From Euborellia annulipes (taxonomy: Eukaryota; Arthropoda; Insecta; Dermaptera; Anisolabididae), in the NCBI GenBank assembly GCA_023213315.1, contig JAKCPI010015674.1:25441-89440 (forward strand): DNA of 64,000 nt, read 5' to 3'. Both the position numbers and the translations under genes were made by a program. How positions within the stretch are numbered: the first letter of the stretch is position 1; the number at the start of each line of letters is the position of its first letter. A model generated the notes under the pieces. That model was given only the letters and a program-made list of their open reading frames with translations, did no database searches and had not been told where the DNA came from. Of the stretch, positions 11,458-24,481 are shown one piece after another.

Positions 11458-13254
11458 TAAACCAACTTCAGCAACACCACTTGAGGTAAATTTATTAATT
11501 TCAAAAAAATAAAATTGCCCAAGATCCGTAGTATAGTGGAACAGTCCTCGCTTCTTATGCAAGGATTCGGTGCTAAAGGACCTGAATCCTTGCCGAAAAA
11601 AGCTTAAACGACAAAAAAAAACTTCCAAATTGAATTTTCAATTTATTTTGAGTCATTTGTTTCGTTGAATGAACGAAAACTTTATTCCACAAAAATTTCC
11701 ATTATTATAAACGAATTTTGTCAATGGGGAATCCCATCTAGAGGGGGTGAAGAGAACTAAAAACGTTGAGATCCTTTCAGGGGGAGGTGCTTAATTAAAA
11801 TCAATCAATTAAATAGGATCAAAAGTTTGAATTTTATAAATCTATTATCTGAATTTAACAGTAAAATAAAAAAAAATCGAATTATTAACAGCCTCTAGCG
11901 AAATATCTTGTAGATTCGAGACAAATCTCTCTCGTCAGTATATTTATTTTCTCTCTCTCTCTCTCTTTTCAATGGAACAGATGAATTGAAAACAAAATCA
12001 ATTTTCAAACCAATGTAGAGTGAATGAACGAAACAGCCCTTTGCCCACTCACTGTGTTTCATCTATCTTTATTTAAATTCAAATATTTAAATCCCTTTGA
12101 GAAATTTAAATTAGAATTTCTTAATAAAAAGGAATATAATTTATTTTCGTAATTTTAATCTTCAAGATTGGCGACCAGGTGAATCTAATCAGAGACCCAA
12201 GGGGCTTAAGTCAACGAAGCTTAACCACGATACGAACAGACCTAATCAGTGCTCTAAGATGAAAGATTAATTTGAAAATCAAGTAAATTACACCCAGAAC
12301 AAATTACTTTTTAAACAAAATATTGTAGAAAATTGTAGAAATTAAAGTAAAAAATAAAAATAAATTAAAGAGTATCTAAAGTTTATATAGGGTAAACTTA
12401 ATTATTTTTTAAATTATATTATATAGAGGTATATTCTTAATTAAAACTCAGAATATTGTAAAAAGGATTAATTTTCATTTGTCATTGGTCAAGAAAATAT
12501 CTAATACAATCTGTATCTAGACATAAACTTTAATTAAAACAATAAAAGGTGCCCCCCTTCAAGCAGACCAGCGTAGGAATGAATTTTATATTTATGATTT
12601 TAGTTTAATTATTAGCATAATTGGTGGTAAGTTTATTAGTTTGACAGATACAAAAATTTAACATTCGTTATTAAAGTTCATTTTGAAATTAAAAAATTTG
12701 AATAAGTGTGTATTTAATTTTTTAAAAGATCAACCTCATAAACCAAATTTCAAATCAATATTAATAATTGAAATCAATTTAATAAAATGATAATTGATTT
12801 GGAGGTAAGGCTATAATTTAAACGTTATTTATTATTAATTTTGAATCTATGAATATACTATATATTTGTGAAATTGTGGGAGTAAAATCAATAAACAATA
12901 TTAAAATTTGGCACAATCAAATACGGTTTAATCAGTGTATTGGTATATACATTTGTAACTGTAGTATACTTTGTTTAGAACAAAATGTGACACGCTTTTA
13001 GAATTATCTGTAAAAGTGTTAAAATTTTTTGTGATATTTTACAGATATCTAATAAAGATTAGGTCAGATCAATTTGATTTAATAAACAAAATTGGACGAC
13101 CTTTTTTATATTCTACATATTTTCATATTGATTTTTATCCCCCCCCCCCCACCCACCCCCAGTTGAATATATATGTTTATTAATACACGGAAAAACAGAA
13201 GAAATTAGACACTTAAATCTGCGTTTTTAGCTATTCTGAGACGTGAAAAATATT
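11458..13254. other. AT-rich sequence, no gene seen
   Basis: CT microsatellite at 11950-11970 and C-runs near 13140-13160. Otherwise unique AT-rich DNA without an interpretable open frame. Confidence 0.5.
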
Positions 13255-13496
13255 ATGAGCTTAAAGGGCCCGGGCTGCCTCAGGAAAAAATTTCCAAATG
13301 GTTTTTTTTTAATTGAAATTTTAAGATTTGAGCTTAAAGGGCCCGGGCCCTTAAGGAAAAAAATTTCTTTTTTTTATTGAAATTTTAACCATCAAAATTA
13401 TTTTTTATTACTATTTTAAAGTTCGAACGCAAAGGGCCCGGGTCCCCTCAGAGGGCCCGGGTTCCGGGGATATAGCTCCCCTCCCCCCTGTCTGCG
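13255..13496. mobile_element. GC-rich hAT-type MITE relic
   Basis: Repeats aaagggcccggg three to four times, separated by T-rich arms, then gggttccgggg and an end reading gtctgcggccctg. This resembles the internal arrays at 52515-52800 and 60600-60740. The left end is not found, so it is truncated. Confidence 0.45.
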
Positions 13497-14091
13497 GCCC
13501 TGGTTACAATTTAGCTGTTTTTTTCTGGGTATACATTTGTCTATAGTCAAAGAAAGAACCACCCTCCCCCCCCCCCCCTTAGACCGCTGGTTTAAATTTT
13601 CAGATAAACAAATCACTGAATATATAATAATACTGTATGATTAATAAGTTTTTTTTCATTTAAAGAGTTAAGTATTAACATACTAATATTGTATGACTCT
13701 GAAGCATTTAAAATTATTTTCAAAATTAGAATATGTATTCTAATATATCGAAAGAAGTGAAATAAAGTCTTTTATACTGCTTCGAGGAATTTGAAAGATC
13801 TCATATCGTTGATATGTGAGATTATATGATATTAAAAAATAATCTAGGTCGTAGAGGGGAGTATGAATGGTTACAATGCCTTTAATTCTTCTCGAGTTCG
13901 AAATGAAATTTTTATTAAGTGAACTCGAGACGAAAATAAAATAAATTTATATTTAGCCCTGACCTTAGAACGTTTTGGAATTCTCAACTTTTGAAAATTA
14001 CAAATGGAATTTGGTCAGAGGAGCAGAGTTTATAGATAAACGGAATTTATGTATGTATATTTAATTAGTTTATCTATATAATTTATATATA

Positions 14092-14627
14092 AGCCTATAT
14101 ATAAATGAAATGGGAAAAATGTATGTATGTATGTATATATATGTATGTATATGTTCTATAGAAATCCACAATTTTCAATGAATCTATTTGAAATTAAGTA
14201 CACTTATAGTACATGGCTCTGGGAGTAACGTAGTAATAATTTGAATCTCTTAAATATTTTGGAAAATTAATTATAATCAAATTTCTTCAATATGAGAACA
14301 CAAAATCTACAAGTTGGCTAGAAATTAGAGAGCGTCATTTGTGCTCTGTGAAACAGCTTTCTGGTTGTACGACTAGCCGCTGTGGGCGGAGCTACGCAGC
14401 AGTTAAAAAAAGAACAGAACACAAAGATTGACTCTTCAAACAGTCATAAATAGACCCTTTGTGCTGTTCCCAGTCGCTAGCCTCGCCTCGCTTGAATTCA
14501 AGATCCTTCCTTAACATCTTAACACTTGCATTGCAACAAGAAATATCCTAAATTAGCAATAAACTTGCCCGCCAGAGGCGAGCAAGGGGGTCCAGGGGAC
14601 GCAGCCCCCTGGCTTTGCGACTATTAT
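14092..14627 (+). mobile_element. Helitron-like non-autonomous element
   Basis: The 5' side has tataaatgaaatgggaaaaatgtatg, as at the Helitron at 44153. The 3' side has gcgagcaagggggtccagg with a GC-rich hairpin (ccaggggacgcagccccctgg) and ends ttgcgactat. Compared with 44153-44283 it lacks the second hairpin and a clean CTAG. The interior 14330-14560 is unlike other repeats and includes GGGCGGAGC and a cataaatag TATA-like string. Confidence 0.5.
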
Positions 14628-15688
14628 TTATAAAATTCATTTCGAAAGGAATAACTATTACGATATAGTTTATTAATATTCTTGAGAAAAATTAAGGTAA
14701 GATTCTTAAAATTTTGATTTTCTAGTATCTCTGGTAATACATCAATTAACCGTTAGTATTAAATGAAATCAAATTTGTCAATATTTAAAAAATATATAAA
14801 TAATATTGAAGTAAACAAGCCTTGCTATTGAAATCTTTTTCAGGCCTTCATTTAAATGAGCAAAATTCATCTGTCATCTCCATATCTTGTTTATTTCATC
14901 ATTGTTTCTATCGAATTTAGAATATGACAGGCAGACATTCTATAACTCGAAAAGGGTATGTTTTCATCTAAAATATTGGGGGAATTTTTTAGCTACAATA
15001 ATATATTTTTTTTATCCTAAGAATATATTCGTTTCAATATGTATAGGTTGACTTCACATATAAACAAATAAAAACGCTGGTCTCTATTTATTCATTTGAT
15101 TTTGCTTCTGAAGTACAAATCAATTTTTAAATGTTTATGTTTAATATGAAATAGGAGGTTATACGTAGATCAGGATTGAAAAAGGGCCATCATCGTGTAG
15201 TAATGTAACAATGGGGGATGACTAGCTAATACCCTCGCCTGACGACTGGTCAAGCTCCTTTTTCTCTTGAAATAATAAATATCCATATATAAAGTAAAGG
15301 AGTTTTTAAAATAGGGAGGTGAGTGAATGAGAATTAAGGAATTTGTGAACCTGATTTTCCTGGCCTTATTTTGCCGGGGGTCGGGCGAGGGGAGGGGGAA
15401 GGGCTGATCGCTCTCTTTGTGGACCCGCGAATGGTTATAACCATTTCTTGAGAGTGGGATAAATACGATAACAAAAATGTTATTTTACACAGTATTATAT
15501 GCATTATTTGTTCATTACGAAATTTATTTTTAAAATGTTATTTTAACTTAAAAAAACAAGCAGGTTAATAAAGAATGTTATTTTTTAAATACAAAAACTC
15601 GCTCATTATTTTTGTTTTTAACATCAACAATCGATATTAAAAAAAAAAGTTCAATATATTTCAAGTTGTTTATTCATCGGCAGCTTTT
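14628..15688. other. AT-rich sequence, no gene seen
   Basis: No recognisable repeat or gene. A G-rich patch lies at 15375-15400. Confidence 0.5.
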
Positions 15689-15689
15689 T

Positions 15690-16355
15690 ACTTTCTCTTA
15701 CCTCTATATATATGTTAATATATATAGAGAGAAAGTATTGTATTCATGTCAAAATTTCGATGTCGAGATTTTGATGAATATACACGTTTTGAGGTCCCCT
15801 GAATCCAAAAAAGTGGTTTTCGCGACATGGTCTGTCTTTGTGTGTGTGTGTGTATCCACTTTAAAGCATGAAGAAATTGAGCCAGGAGGTTGAAATTTTA
15901 TATTTAAGTTAGAAGCCCTCCTGGGACGTAACATGAAGCTTTTGAATAAAATCGGCCAAAAAGTACTAGTACATTACTAATGTACTTTTTCAGTTTTCGA
16001 TTTTCTCAAATTTCGCCCAAATGATTTTGTTTAAAATTCATGAATCAATTATTTTTTAGATACTCTTTAAAATGAATATTCTCATTTTGCCTTTTGAAAT
16101 TTTTTGAAGCACACTTTACACTAACAAGTAAGTGTACAAGTCTTGTACTTCATAAGAAAGGAGAAATGGTTGCCAAGGTAACAAAAGATAAATATTTACC
16201 CATGTTTATAAATTTTACATCTTGAATTTTAATATATCGGCGGAAACAAAATACATGTCCACACAAAAAATCTGATGTGACAAGCACAGAACACAACTTT
16301 CGATCACCGAAGGTAAGAGAAAGTTGTGTGCTGTGCGACCAGTGACCCCAGATTT
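15690..16355 (+). mobile_element. DH element, full length
   Basis: Starts ACTTTCTCTTACCTCTATA after T5 and ends ..ccccagattttt. It has both terminal palindromes and the conserved body. The microsatellite in this copy is TGTG-rich, at 15838-15852. Confidence 0.8.
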
Positions 16356-17056
16356 TTATTATTATTATATATATATATTTTTTTTTTTTAGATTGTTCTT
16401 CTAGTCTAAATGGCCTGAGTGGTTACACATTAAAACAGACCGAAATAATACCTTTACATGATAAAGAGAAAATTCAACAGAACAAGAACTTCAAACGTGA
16501 TAGTAACATTCACAAGTATTGGGCCAAGTCCGATGTTAATTAACAAATGAACATTTACTTTATAATATCTCTCTCGAGTAGCAACTGCTATTTTAACCTA
16601 AACTTGTTTTATCAAGCTCTCTCTTGGCTCGAATTGTTTATCTTTAGAACACTTGTGAAGAAGATTAAAAAATAATAATTCTTGTTTTAATCACGTTTAA
16701 AGTTTATATCTATACCTTACCTTAAAGAAGATTAACAACTTTTTTATATAAAAAAAAGTTCTGATACTCCTTTAATCTAAGTTATAATTCGTTTTTTTTT
16801 TTTTTTTTTTAATAAGTTTTTATGCAATTAAGGAATATTAATTATTGTATATAGAACTCGTTTTAGAAGAAACCAAAAATATTAATGTAATAACAACTTT
16901 ATTCTGATGATAGAGTAATCAATTTTTTATTTTTGTAGTGGTGATCGGTGTTATAAGATGATAATTATAAATAAAAAAATAAAATAGGAGAAATAGTGGG
17001 AAAAATATATATTTAGTTTTTTTTTATTTTGAATTTAAAATATTAAATTTTGTTGT
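16356..17056. other. AT-rich sequence, no gene seen
   Basis: A TA/T run at 16370-16390 and poly(T) at 16793-16810. Nothing else identifiable. Confidence 0.5.
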
Positions 17057-17165
17057 AGGGAGAGTCGAAAGGTATGATTCAAAAATTTAAGTAGAATGAT
17101 TAATAAAATAGTCCTATATAAAAATGAAAGGGAAATGTTGTAGTTGTTATAGGTAGGGAGAAGGG
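17057..17165 (+). mobile_element. Helitron 5' end fragment
   Basis: cgaaaggtatgattca.. aaatagtcctatataaaaatg is collinear with 44096-44175 and includes the TC..TATATAAAAATGAAA start. A G-run at 17165 marks loss of homology. Confidence 0.5.
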
Positions 17166-18228
17166 GGGGGGAGGGATTAAATATAAAATAATATCTAATA
17201 ATTTTAATTCAGAAGACCCATTGATTATGTCAATCTAGACATCTATTCCAGGCCTTCAATCTAGTAGGACTTTCCAAATTCAATAAATTATAATTAAAAG
17301 AGTGAAGGATTAATTTTTCAATTCAGAGAATCTCCTACTGGGATTTATTTACTCGAGATTCATTCTTGCTCGAAGACACATTTCATATGGCTTCTTATCG
17401 TAAAATTACTTTTTGCTCTTCCTCCATATTTAATTCGTGGGCCCTCTTAAATTTAAGAAAGGATTAATCCGCATCGGCGGTGTTCATTTGGAAGAGAAGA
17501 TAAAAATCACCTAGCTCTCTCCTTTAATGTAATTTCGGAATTCAGGCTACATTTTTGAATGAGAAGAATATTCCTTTTATTATACTAAATTGGTAGCTAG
17601 GTATTGTATATATTGTACTTTATTGCTACCAAAGGAATATATTATAAAGGAGTTTATAACATTTAATCGAGATGATTGTCTCCATTGACCGAAATTATGA
17701 TTTATGCTTTCTATAATATCTTGGGACTAACTGCTGTGTTTAACACAACTAAAATCACAACATGTTTAAAACAAGGTAAACTTTAATATAATTCTGTAGA
17801 ACCTTTAAACAAGTTTACGAATAACTTTGATAGAAATCAATAATATACTGTGGATATACAAGCTGCCTATATAGGAAAGCTCAAAGCGATAGGGAAAATA
17901 AATAAAAATAATAACGCAAAGACGCCCTTAAAAATTCTCCTATAATTAATTAAAAGATTTAAAAAATACTATAATAAAAGTTCAATTATGCGCAGTATAT
18001 ATTAATTATCCTTTATTTTCTGTTAGAAAATGCTGTTGTGAAGCAAAAAGAGAGAAAGAGGGAGATACAAAATATGAAATTTGAAAATCAAAATTTTAAT
18101 TTAAAAATAAAATAAAATTTGATATCTGGTTGGATCAAAAAACACATGCAAAAATCCGCAAAGAAAAGTGAAAATTTAGTATTTGGAGATCATTGCATGT
18201 GTATCACTGGTAAATGGGACTGGATTAT
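17166..18228. other. AT-rich sequence, no gene seen
   Basis: No repeat family or coding signal identified. Confidence 0.5.
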
Positions 18229-18620
18229 GGGGTCGTCCACATATTACGTAACGCTTTAGGGAGGGGGGGGGGTAAGGGCCTGGACAAAACTTTACTAATT
18301 GTGACATGGGGGACCGGGGAGTTTCTTTAAGTGTGACATCACAATTCAAAGTTGAATTTATAAAACGAAACCTGAGTTTGAAAAAAAATGGGATGAGACT
18401 CGAAAAAAAAAAAAAAAAAAAACGTCAAAAGAGATTCGCACCTTAAAAAAAAGTAAAAGGTCAAATGTTTTTTGCAACAGGGAAAAAGGGGGCGGGGGAT
18501 AATAGTAGTTTTATGTTGTGACATAATATTTGTAGGATTTGTTTGTATGTGACTGACTGTGACAGGGGGGGGGGATGGACTAGAATATCGATGTATATGT
18601 ACGTAATATGTTTTTGATCT
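18229..18620. mobile_element. MITE with ggtcgtccacatattacgta end
   Basis: The left end GGGGTCGTCCACATATTACG is a TIR type familiar from insect MITEs. Near 18597-18612 the sequence gtacgtaatatg reads as a damaged inverted copy of it. The interior has G-runs and repeats of a gtgacatggggg/gtgacagggggg phrase. Superfamily uncertain. Confidence 0.45.
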
Positions 18621-19338
18621 TGGAAAATGTTACAATATATAAAATGCCATCCCCTAACTCCTGGGGAGGATTCTCTCTCTCTCGTTAGTGTCGGGTAAAA
18701 TCGCTCACAAACTTGGAAACAATAAATAACTTGAAAAAAACTTCACATATTTTTTCTTATCCGGACATCTCCTGGAAGCAGGCAACCCACAACAATGCCT
18801 TGGATCAATTGGACAATGTTATGCATGAACGAACCAAGCGCCATTATGATTGAAATTAAAATACCGCCATCAGGTTTGTTTACAATCGTGCAAAATGAAA
18901 TAGTCATTATCTCAGGTTTAGGTTAATTACGCTTGGTTCCTTCATGCGGAACATAGGCCAATTGAGGCTTAAACCACAAAAATTAAAATTATTTTTTCAA
19001 AATTTTATGAAAGTATAAAAAGAAAGAAGAAATGATCAAGTAGAAAATATTTTTGTAGACTCATTTGTTCAGAAAAATGGACTTTTAATCAATGAAAATG
19101 TATTAAAGTAAAGTTGAATTGGTGAGTTAAAGAAATTGGTTAAATGGAACGTTATTTAAAAGAAAATGGTTTTTCTCTTTTTTCAATGTGAAATAGAAAC
19201 CGATATTCAATTAGCCTATTGATAAACTAATCTTAAGATATTATTGGAAAAGACTATTAGATTTTCAAAAAAAAAAAAACCCAAAATCAATATATCAGTG
19301 TCGTCTCAAATAACATATGTATATCTTAAATAGATTTA
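18621..19338. other. AT-rich sequence, no gene seen
   Basis: Nothing recognisable. Two facing phrases, gcatgaacgaaccaagcg (about 18823) and cgcttggttccttcatgc (about 18930), form an inverted repeat of roughly 130 bp overall, possibly another short MITE. Confidence 0.4.
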
Positions 19339-19542
19339 ATGTGTGACTGATCGCACAGCCCACAACTTTCTCTTACCTTCGGGAATCGAAAGTTGTGTTC
19401 TGTTCTTGTCCCACCAGATTTTTTGTGTCGTGATATATTTAGTTTCCGCCAATATAAGAGATTTTTTTATTTCCACATTTCAAGATGTAAAATATAAACA
19501 TGGAAAAATATTTATATTCTGTTACCAAGGCACATTTCTCCA

Positions 19543-19609
19543 TTCTTGGGTTAAGGAGCTTTCTGGGGGGGGGGGGGGGGGCAGGCCCGGGGGCACCCCC
19601 TAGTTATGG
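19543..19609 (+). mobile_element. Fragment of the CTAGTTACGCCCATG hAT-like family
   Basis: ggttaaggagctttctgggg.. gggggcaccccctagttatgg matches one end of the element at 57799-58015 in reverse. It is truncated and carries a run of about 17 G. Confidence 0.5.
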
Positions 19610-19740
19610 TAAAGAGTGCTTCAAAAGATTTCAAGGGCGAAATGAGAATATACATTTTAGAGAGCATCAAAAAAAATTGTTATTGAAATTAATCAAAATC
19701 GTTGGAGCGAATTTTGAGAAAATCGAAAAAAACTGAAAAA

Positions 19741-20330
19741 TCTGGTGGACTGGGACAGACACAACTCTCTTACGGTAATCGAAAGTTGTGTTCTGGTGTC
19801 ACACCAGATTTTGTGTCGACATATATTTAGTCCGACAGTACGGAACATATGAATTCAGATGTAAAATTTATAAGTATGGGAAAATATTTATATTTTGTTA
19901 CCATGGCAACCATTTCTCTATCTTCCCTATGAAATACAAGAGAAAGTGGTCTTCAGAAGATTTCAATTGCAAAATGAGAATATACATTAAAAGAGAATCT
20001 AAAAATTAATTGATTTTTTGAATTTTAAAAAAAATCGTTGGAGCAAATTTTGAGAAAATCGAAAAAAAAAACTGAAAAAGACATCAGTAAAGAACTAGTA
20101 CTCTTTGGCCGATTTTGATTAAAAGCTTATTTTCCGGTCGGGGGTGAACTCAAAAAAAACAACTCGTAGTCAATTCATGTAAAAGAAAAACACACAGACA
20201 GACCATGTGAAAAACCACTTTTGGATCAGGGGACTCAAAACGTGAAGACCACAAAACTCGACATCGAATTTTGACATGAACAAACTTTTCTCTATATATA
20301 TATACAATATACATAGGTAAGAGAAAGTAA
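19741..20330 (-). mobile_element. Nested DH element
   Basis: Complete copy from TCTGGTGG.. to ..AGAGAAAGT inserted into an A5 tract of an older DH copy, with AAAAA on both sides. This fixes the element's termini: the large palindrome at one end and the TA-rich palindrome at the other are truly terminal. Confidence 0.78.
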
Positions 20331-20610
20331 AAAGTGCATCAGTAAAGTACTAGTTTTGTTCACAAGTTTCGTGTCACGTGCCAGGGGCGTGCCTAGCTTA
20401 AATATAAAATTTCAACCTCCTAGCTCTTTTCGTTCACAGACAGACAAACAGACAGACACACAGACAGACCATGTCGCAAAAACCACTTTTTTGGATTAAG
20501 GGGACCTCAAAACGTGTATATCCATCAAAATCTCGACATCGAATTTTTGACATGAATCAAATACTTTCTCTCTATTTATATTAACAAATATAGGTAAGAG
20601 AAAGTAAAAA

Positions 20611-21352
20611 ATTTTAATGATTGAAATAATCTTATTTCGAGCACATAAATATTTAGCTAGAGTATTTATGTTGCGATATTTTTCGTTGTCTTACTTGTTG
20701 TTGCTTCTTTGCAATAAGCTCGGGTAGAAGACATATATTCCCCAAGAGATCCGATTTATTTAAGAAAATTTAGACAAATAATAAAAAAAGAGAGATGGAA
20801 AAAGAACAAAATTTATAAAAATAAATTTGTTGACTTAGGCTCCAAATCCTTTGAGACTTATATAAAAATTCTTGAGTTTAATAATCTATATATTAGGATG
20901 AGTATTTTTGTCCTTAAAGAGTATCTAAAAATAAAATAAAATGGCCATATGATTTCTTTTAAACTTAACCTTCAAAGGCAACTCTTTTCAAAGAATAATT
21001 TTACTTTTTAAGTAAAACAATCAATATTGGTTTTTGAAAAAATTCGAGAATAATCCCTTGCTACTAATCTGTTACAGGCTGTAAGTCTATTAACTTAATT
21101 AAACCAAGTATTTAAAAGAAATCACTTGAGATGCTATACGTAGATAACTTTATACAATACTAGAAAACATTTTATTTCTAAAAGTTAAAAAAATTTCAAG
21201 TTGACTTAATAATTACTATTATGGTAAAATAGTTATTTTTTATGCATTGAGGCAAGTGTCAGTCAGATGAACAATTTATTGCAACGGAATAGCTTGGAAG
21301 ATTAGTTCCAAATGGCACACTAGTTAAATGCTTGTAAAATATAAAAAGCCCC
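20611..21352. other. AT-rich sequence, no gene seen
   Basis: No repeat or coding signal recognised. Confidence 0.5.
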
Positions 21353-21430
21353 ATCGGGCTTGGTGTAATTGGTAGCGTGCTCATCTTCTATACCAAGAGT
21401 CGCGGGCTCTGATTACCCCTATAGGCTATA
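21353..21430 (+). repeat. SINE-A tRNA-head fragment
   Basis: catcgggcttggtgtaattg then gtagcgtgc..ctataccaagagtcgcgggctc corresponds to the tRNA-like head of SINE-A. The B box is degraded and the body is missing. The split codes better for a SINE relic than for a tRNA gene. Confidence 0.5.
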
Positions 21431-21454
21431 TGAAATATATAGTTAAAAAGTTTT

Positions 21455-21497
21455 GCAATCGATGTCGATATTTTGATGGATATACACGTTTTACTCT
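21455..21497 (+). repeat. DH fragment
   Basis: gatgtcgatattttgatgga and tatacacgtttt match the DH body next to its small-hairpin end. Confidence 0.5.
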
Positions 21498-21641
21498 GTT
21501 GCTATGCTCAATTTTCAAATTTAAATAATTTTTTAATAAATAAAGTACAAATATTATACACTAGTATATCATTTTACTCGGGAGAAAGTATATTTTCTGA
21601 AACCAAAAGCCCTTTTCAGTTCTTGGCCTTTAGCTCTAGAG

Positions 21642-21775
21642 GTTTTTTTTTTTTTTTTAATTTATTTTAAGGTCTTTTTCGGCATCGGAGGCCATTTAGA
21701 CCCTGTCCTCTTTTTATTTCAATTTATTGGCAGCCAATTAAATTGAAATAAAGACGGGATGCGAACCCGTATATC
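21642..21775 (-). repeat. SINE-B, 3' half
   Basis: Poly(T), aaggtctttttcggcatcgg, ggccatttagaccctgtcc, ttggcagccaattaa, then gatgcgaacccg (reverse of a B box). The tRNA head is incomplete. Confidence 0.65.
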
Positions 21776-21857
21776 TAGGTTATGTGGGAAAATTTTCAAA
21801 ATAATTGAACAAATAGTTTTCAAGTTTTCATTGAGGAAGAAAATTACCACACAGTCG

Positions 21858-21935
21858 TACAGACACACACACACACAAACATCATTCCAAAAACTACTTA
21901 AATGGATCCAGGGGACCTCAAAACGCATTTTGATA
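21858..21935 (-). repeat. DH fragment
   Basis: (CA)n, then a diverged ccaaaaactact, ggatccaggggacctcaaaa, matching the DH microsatellite-side body. Both ends lost. Confidence 0.45.
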
Positions 21936-23375
21936 GCTTCAGTTAAATTTCGATTTTTTTTTTTATTATTAGCCTACATTAACTTTACCTACCCAAACTA
22001 TGGTCGGTGGGAAAAGTTAATAAATTACTCGATTTCATTATTTCATCAATAACTTGAAAGAGTTCGAGGACTCTTTTCAAGGAATACGGTTCATGAAATA
22101 CAAAATTTCCTGAAAACGACCAGGTTTGGAAAGACAGAAGAAATAAAATTTTCAGAAAAGAAAATTAATTGCCTATAGACTGAGAGCAAATAATAGGTTT
22201 AGTATGCCAACAAATTTTGGTATTTATAAGCAAGGGCTAAAAGAATCATCGGTAGAACAATCGAAATAGTCTAGATAAGATAGGAAAAGAAGAATATAAA
22301 TTAATTTTAAAATAAGAAACTGTTTTAAAATTTTAATGGTATTTTTTTAAATATAAAATGGAAAATTTACATAATGAAATAATTAGCGAAAGGAAATCCT
22401 AAAACTTTTAATTACAATTTAATTAAAAATAATTAAGGTTCAATGAAAAATATTCCATATTTTAAAGGAGCTAGAAAGAATAAAGTAATAAATTTAAAAG
22501 AAAAGAAGGAACTTGGCTGTTTGCATATCGACACTTATTCTGCTAAACAACAACGGAAGGAGAAGACAGACAGAAAGGAAAGAGAAGGGCTGGGAGGGGG
22601 TCTAATTCTATTTCTAACCAACGGCGAAAACGGACTGAATCAATGTTGGTGCGTCAGTGAGTATCGGGTAAGCATCGATCCTGCATCAGAAAATGGCAAA
22701 AGAAGGCCTTTTTCGTCCAGTCCATTCGATTGATCGATCAACAGGTGCCAAACGATCTCTTTTCTTCACTTAAGCCTCTCCTGTGACAGAGTACCTCTTC
22801 TTGTTACTGATTTCCTCCTGAGCAATTTGCTCCTGAATTTCGAATCTCTTTCGTTTCCTTTTTTTTTTTTTTTTTACCTTTTTCTAATCCACTGGTTTGA
22901 ATAATCATGATTTGTTATTCAATTGCTAATGAACTTTAAATTACATCTATTTTAGTAATAAGAGTTAGTTAATGAGAAGAAAATATCAGTAATTAAAGTT
23001 AAAGATCTAACAATTGTTTCAAGAATAGTTTAAAAAATTGCAACTTAAATAATTAAGACTAACGATTAATATTTAAAAATCGGGGAGCCCCCCCGGGGAA
23101 GAGAAAAAGGGGGGAAAGAAAACTGTCCTAGTACATTATTGGTATTCAATTGATTTACCTTAGCATATTTTTTATCGGATTCCCTGAATTTTAATGTTAT
23201 TAATATTGACATTGTTATCTTTAACAGCCAGTTACGGAGTGAGGACAAAAGCTTAAATTGAAAAAAAAAAAACATAATTAGTCAATCTAAAAACAAATGC
23301 ATTTATTCATTTTCATTATTGATGATTATATTGATTTTTTTAAAGTAATTGATAATTTTGATACATATTTGTCGC
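21936..23375. other. Mixed sequence, no gene confirmed
   Basis: At 22443-22733 a 96-codon plus-strand frame lies in locally less AT-rich DNA (ggaaggagaagacag.. gttggtgcgtcagtg). Its product is lysine-rich, then Ser/Gly-rich, with no domain I recognise. A CT-rich stretch follows to 22860. It could be an exon or untranslated region, but there is no supporting splice model. Confidence 0.3.
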
Positions 23376-23798
23376 CATAGGTGTAGCCAAAAAATTTTTG
23401 GTGAGGGGGGTCAAGACAGGGTTTGTCCCCCTCCCTCCTCAGTAATGGGCAGTTTAAGAATGTCTAATGAAATAAATCAGTTTTCAAAGTAAGGTATATA
23501 TTTTAAAAAATTTGATACAGGAAATAAATATATTACAATAATTTACATGATTAGTAAAATTCAACTAATCTATTGAAAAAATTAGTAATACTAGAGAAAA
23601 TAGAAAAATACTAGAAAATACTTTTCTTTTTTTAATAGGGTTTATACAAAACAATTTCAAAATTGCTAGTGCAAATTTTTAAATTTTTGTATTATAGAGC
23701 TTAAATATCCAGTCATGGCTTGGGTCCCATGGGGAGGGGGGGGGGAGTTGGGGGTACAAACCCCCAACAGGGGGGGGGGGGCCTGTGGATACGCCTTG
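23376..23798. mobile_element. hAT-type MITE, G-rich
   Basis: Ends CATAGGTGTAGCC.. and ..GGATACGCCTTG are diverged inverted repeats. They are flanked by tttgtcgc and tttgtcgt (7 of 8 matching), an 8-bp duplication typical of hAT. The core has long G-runs (23735-23780). Confidence 0.6.
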
Positions 23799-23853
23799 TT
23801 TGTCGTTAAGAAACGAACCACTGACCCCTAGAAGCAGGAACAGTAGAGTTACA

Positions 23854-24481
23854 AGTGTCTGATGTGCACGAGAGCCTTGAGCTTAGGCAACCAAAATGCT
23901 TGGCCGTCGGAAGTGTTGTCTAACTGCAAACTTGACAAGCATGCACGAACAATATTTTTGTACAAGCAAACTGTAGTGTCTATAGGAGAATTTTGAGCAA
24001 GCTTTTTAATTGTGCAAGCTGCTTGATGCTCGATTGAATTTTAATCATGCACAAGCATATTTGCACAAGAAAAACTCTCCGCCATTTTATAGACGTCTTA
24101 ACATTTGATATTTATTTAATTTAATATACAATATATTAATTCATTTAAAATATTAATATTAATTGTGCCTCTGTTTAAAACAAGTGAGTATTTTTTGTTC
24201 CAATAAATAACCCTCCGAGTTTGTCATTTTTAGGATAATTTTCGGCATAAGCTGTTTCTTGCACAAGCATGCTTGTGCCGTGTGGCGACGAAAGGTATTT
24301 ATGCATGCTGGTAAAAAAAAGATTGCACATGCATGATTGTCAAGTTTGCATTTACGTATGTAGCTGCTTTAAGAAGTAGCTTTTTCCTTAAGTTTCATTA
24401 AAAAAAGATGAATTATTTATTTTAAAAATATTGATTTGGTTGACTAAGCTCAAGGCTTTTTCGAGCGTCACATCGAGTGTA
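23854..24481. mobile_element. Nested inverted-repeat MITEs
   Basis: Outer inverted arms (23854-23895 and 24434-24481, sharing gccttgagctta and ggttg) enclose a second element, 23935-24350. The inner ends are TGCAAACTTGACAA(G/T)CATGCA, and its interior repeats 'tgcacaag' phrases on both strands. No open frame. Superfamily unassigned. Confidence 0.55.

Larger units (their letters stand above)
19339..20610 (-). mobile_element. DH element interrupted by a second DH copy
   Basis: The host copy runs 19339-19739 and resumes at about 20331-20610. Between them lies another full DH copy (19741-20330). At the break the host sequence ..actgaaaaa / gtgcatcag.. is continuous if one copy of AAAAA is removed. 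A hAT-like G-tract fragment also sits within the first part at 19543-19609. Confidence 0.75.

Noticed and set aside
14569..14625. Bacterial contamination suggested by the ggggtccagg hairpin module
   Set aside because: The module lies inside Helitron-like copies at two loci surrounded by typical host repeats.
22443..22733. 96-codon frame as a gene
   Set aside because: Lysine-rich then low-complexity product, no domain, no splice or start context that supports it.
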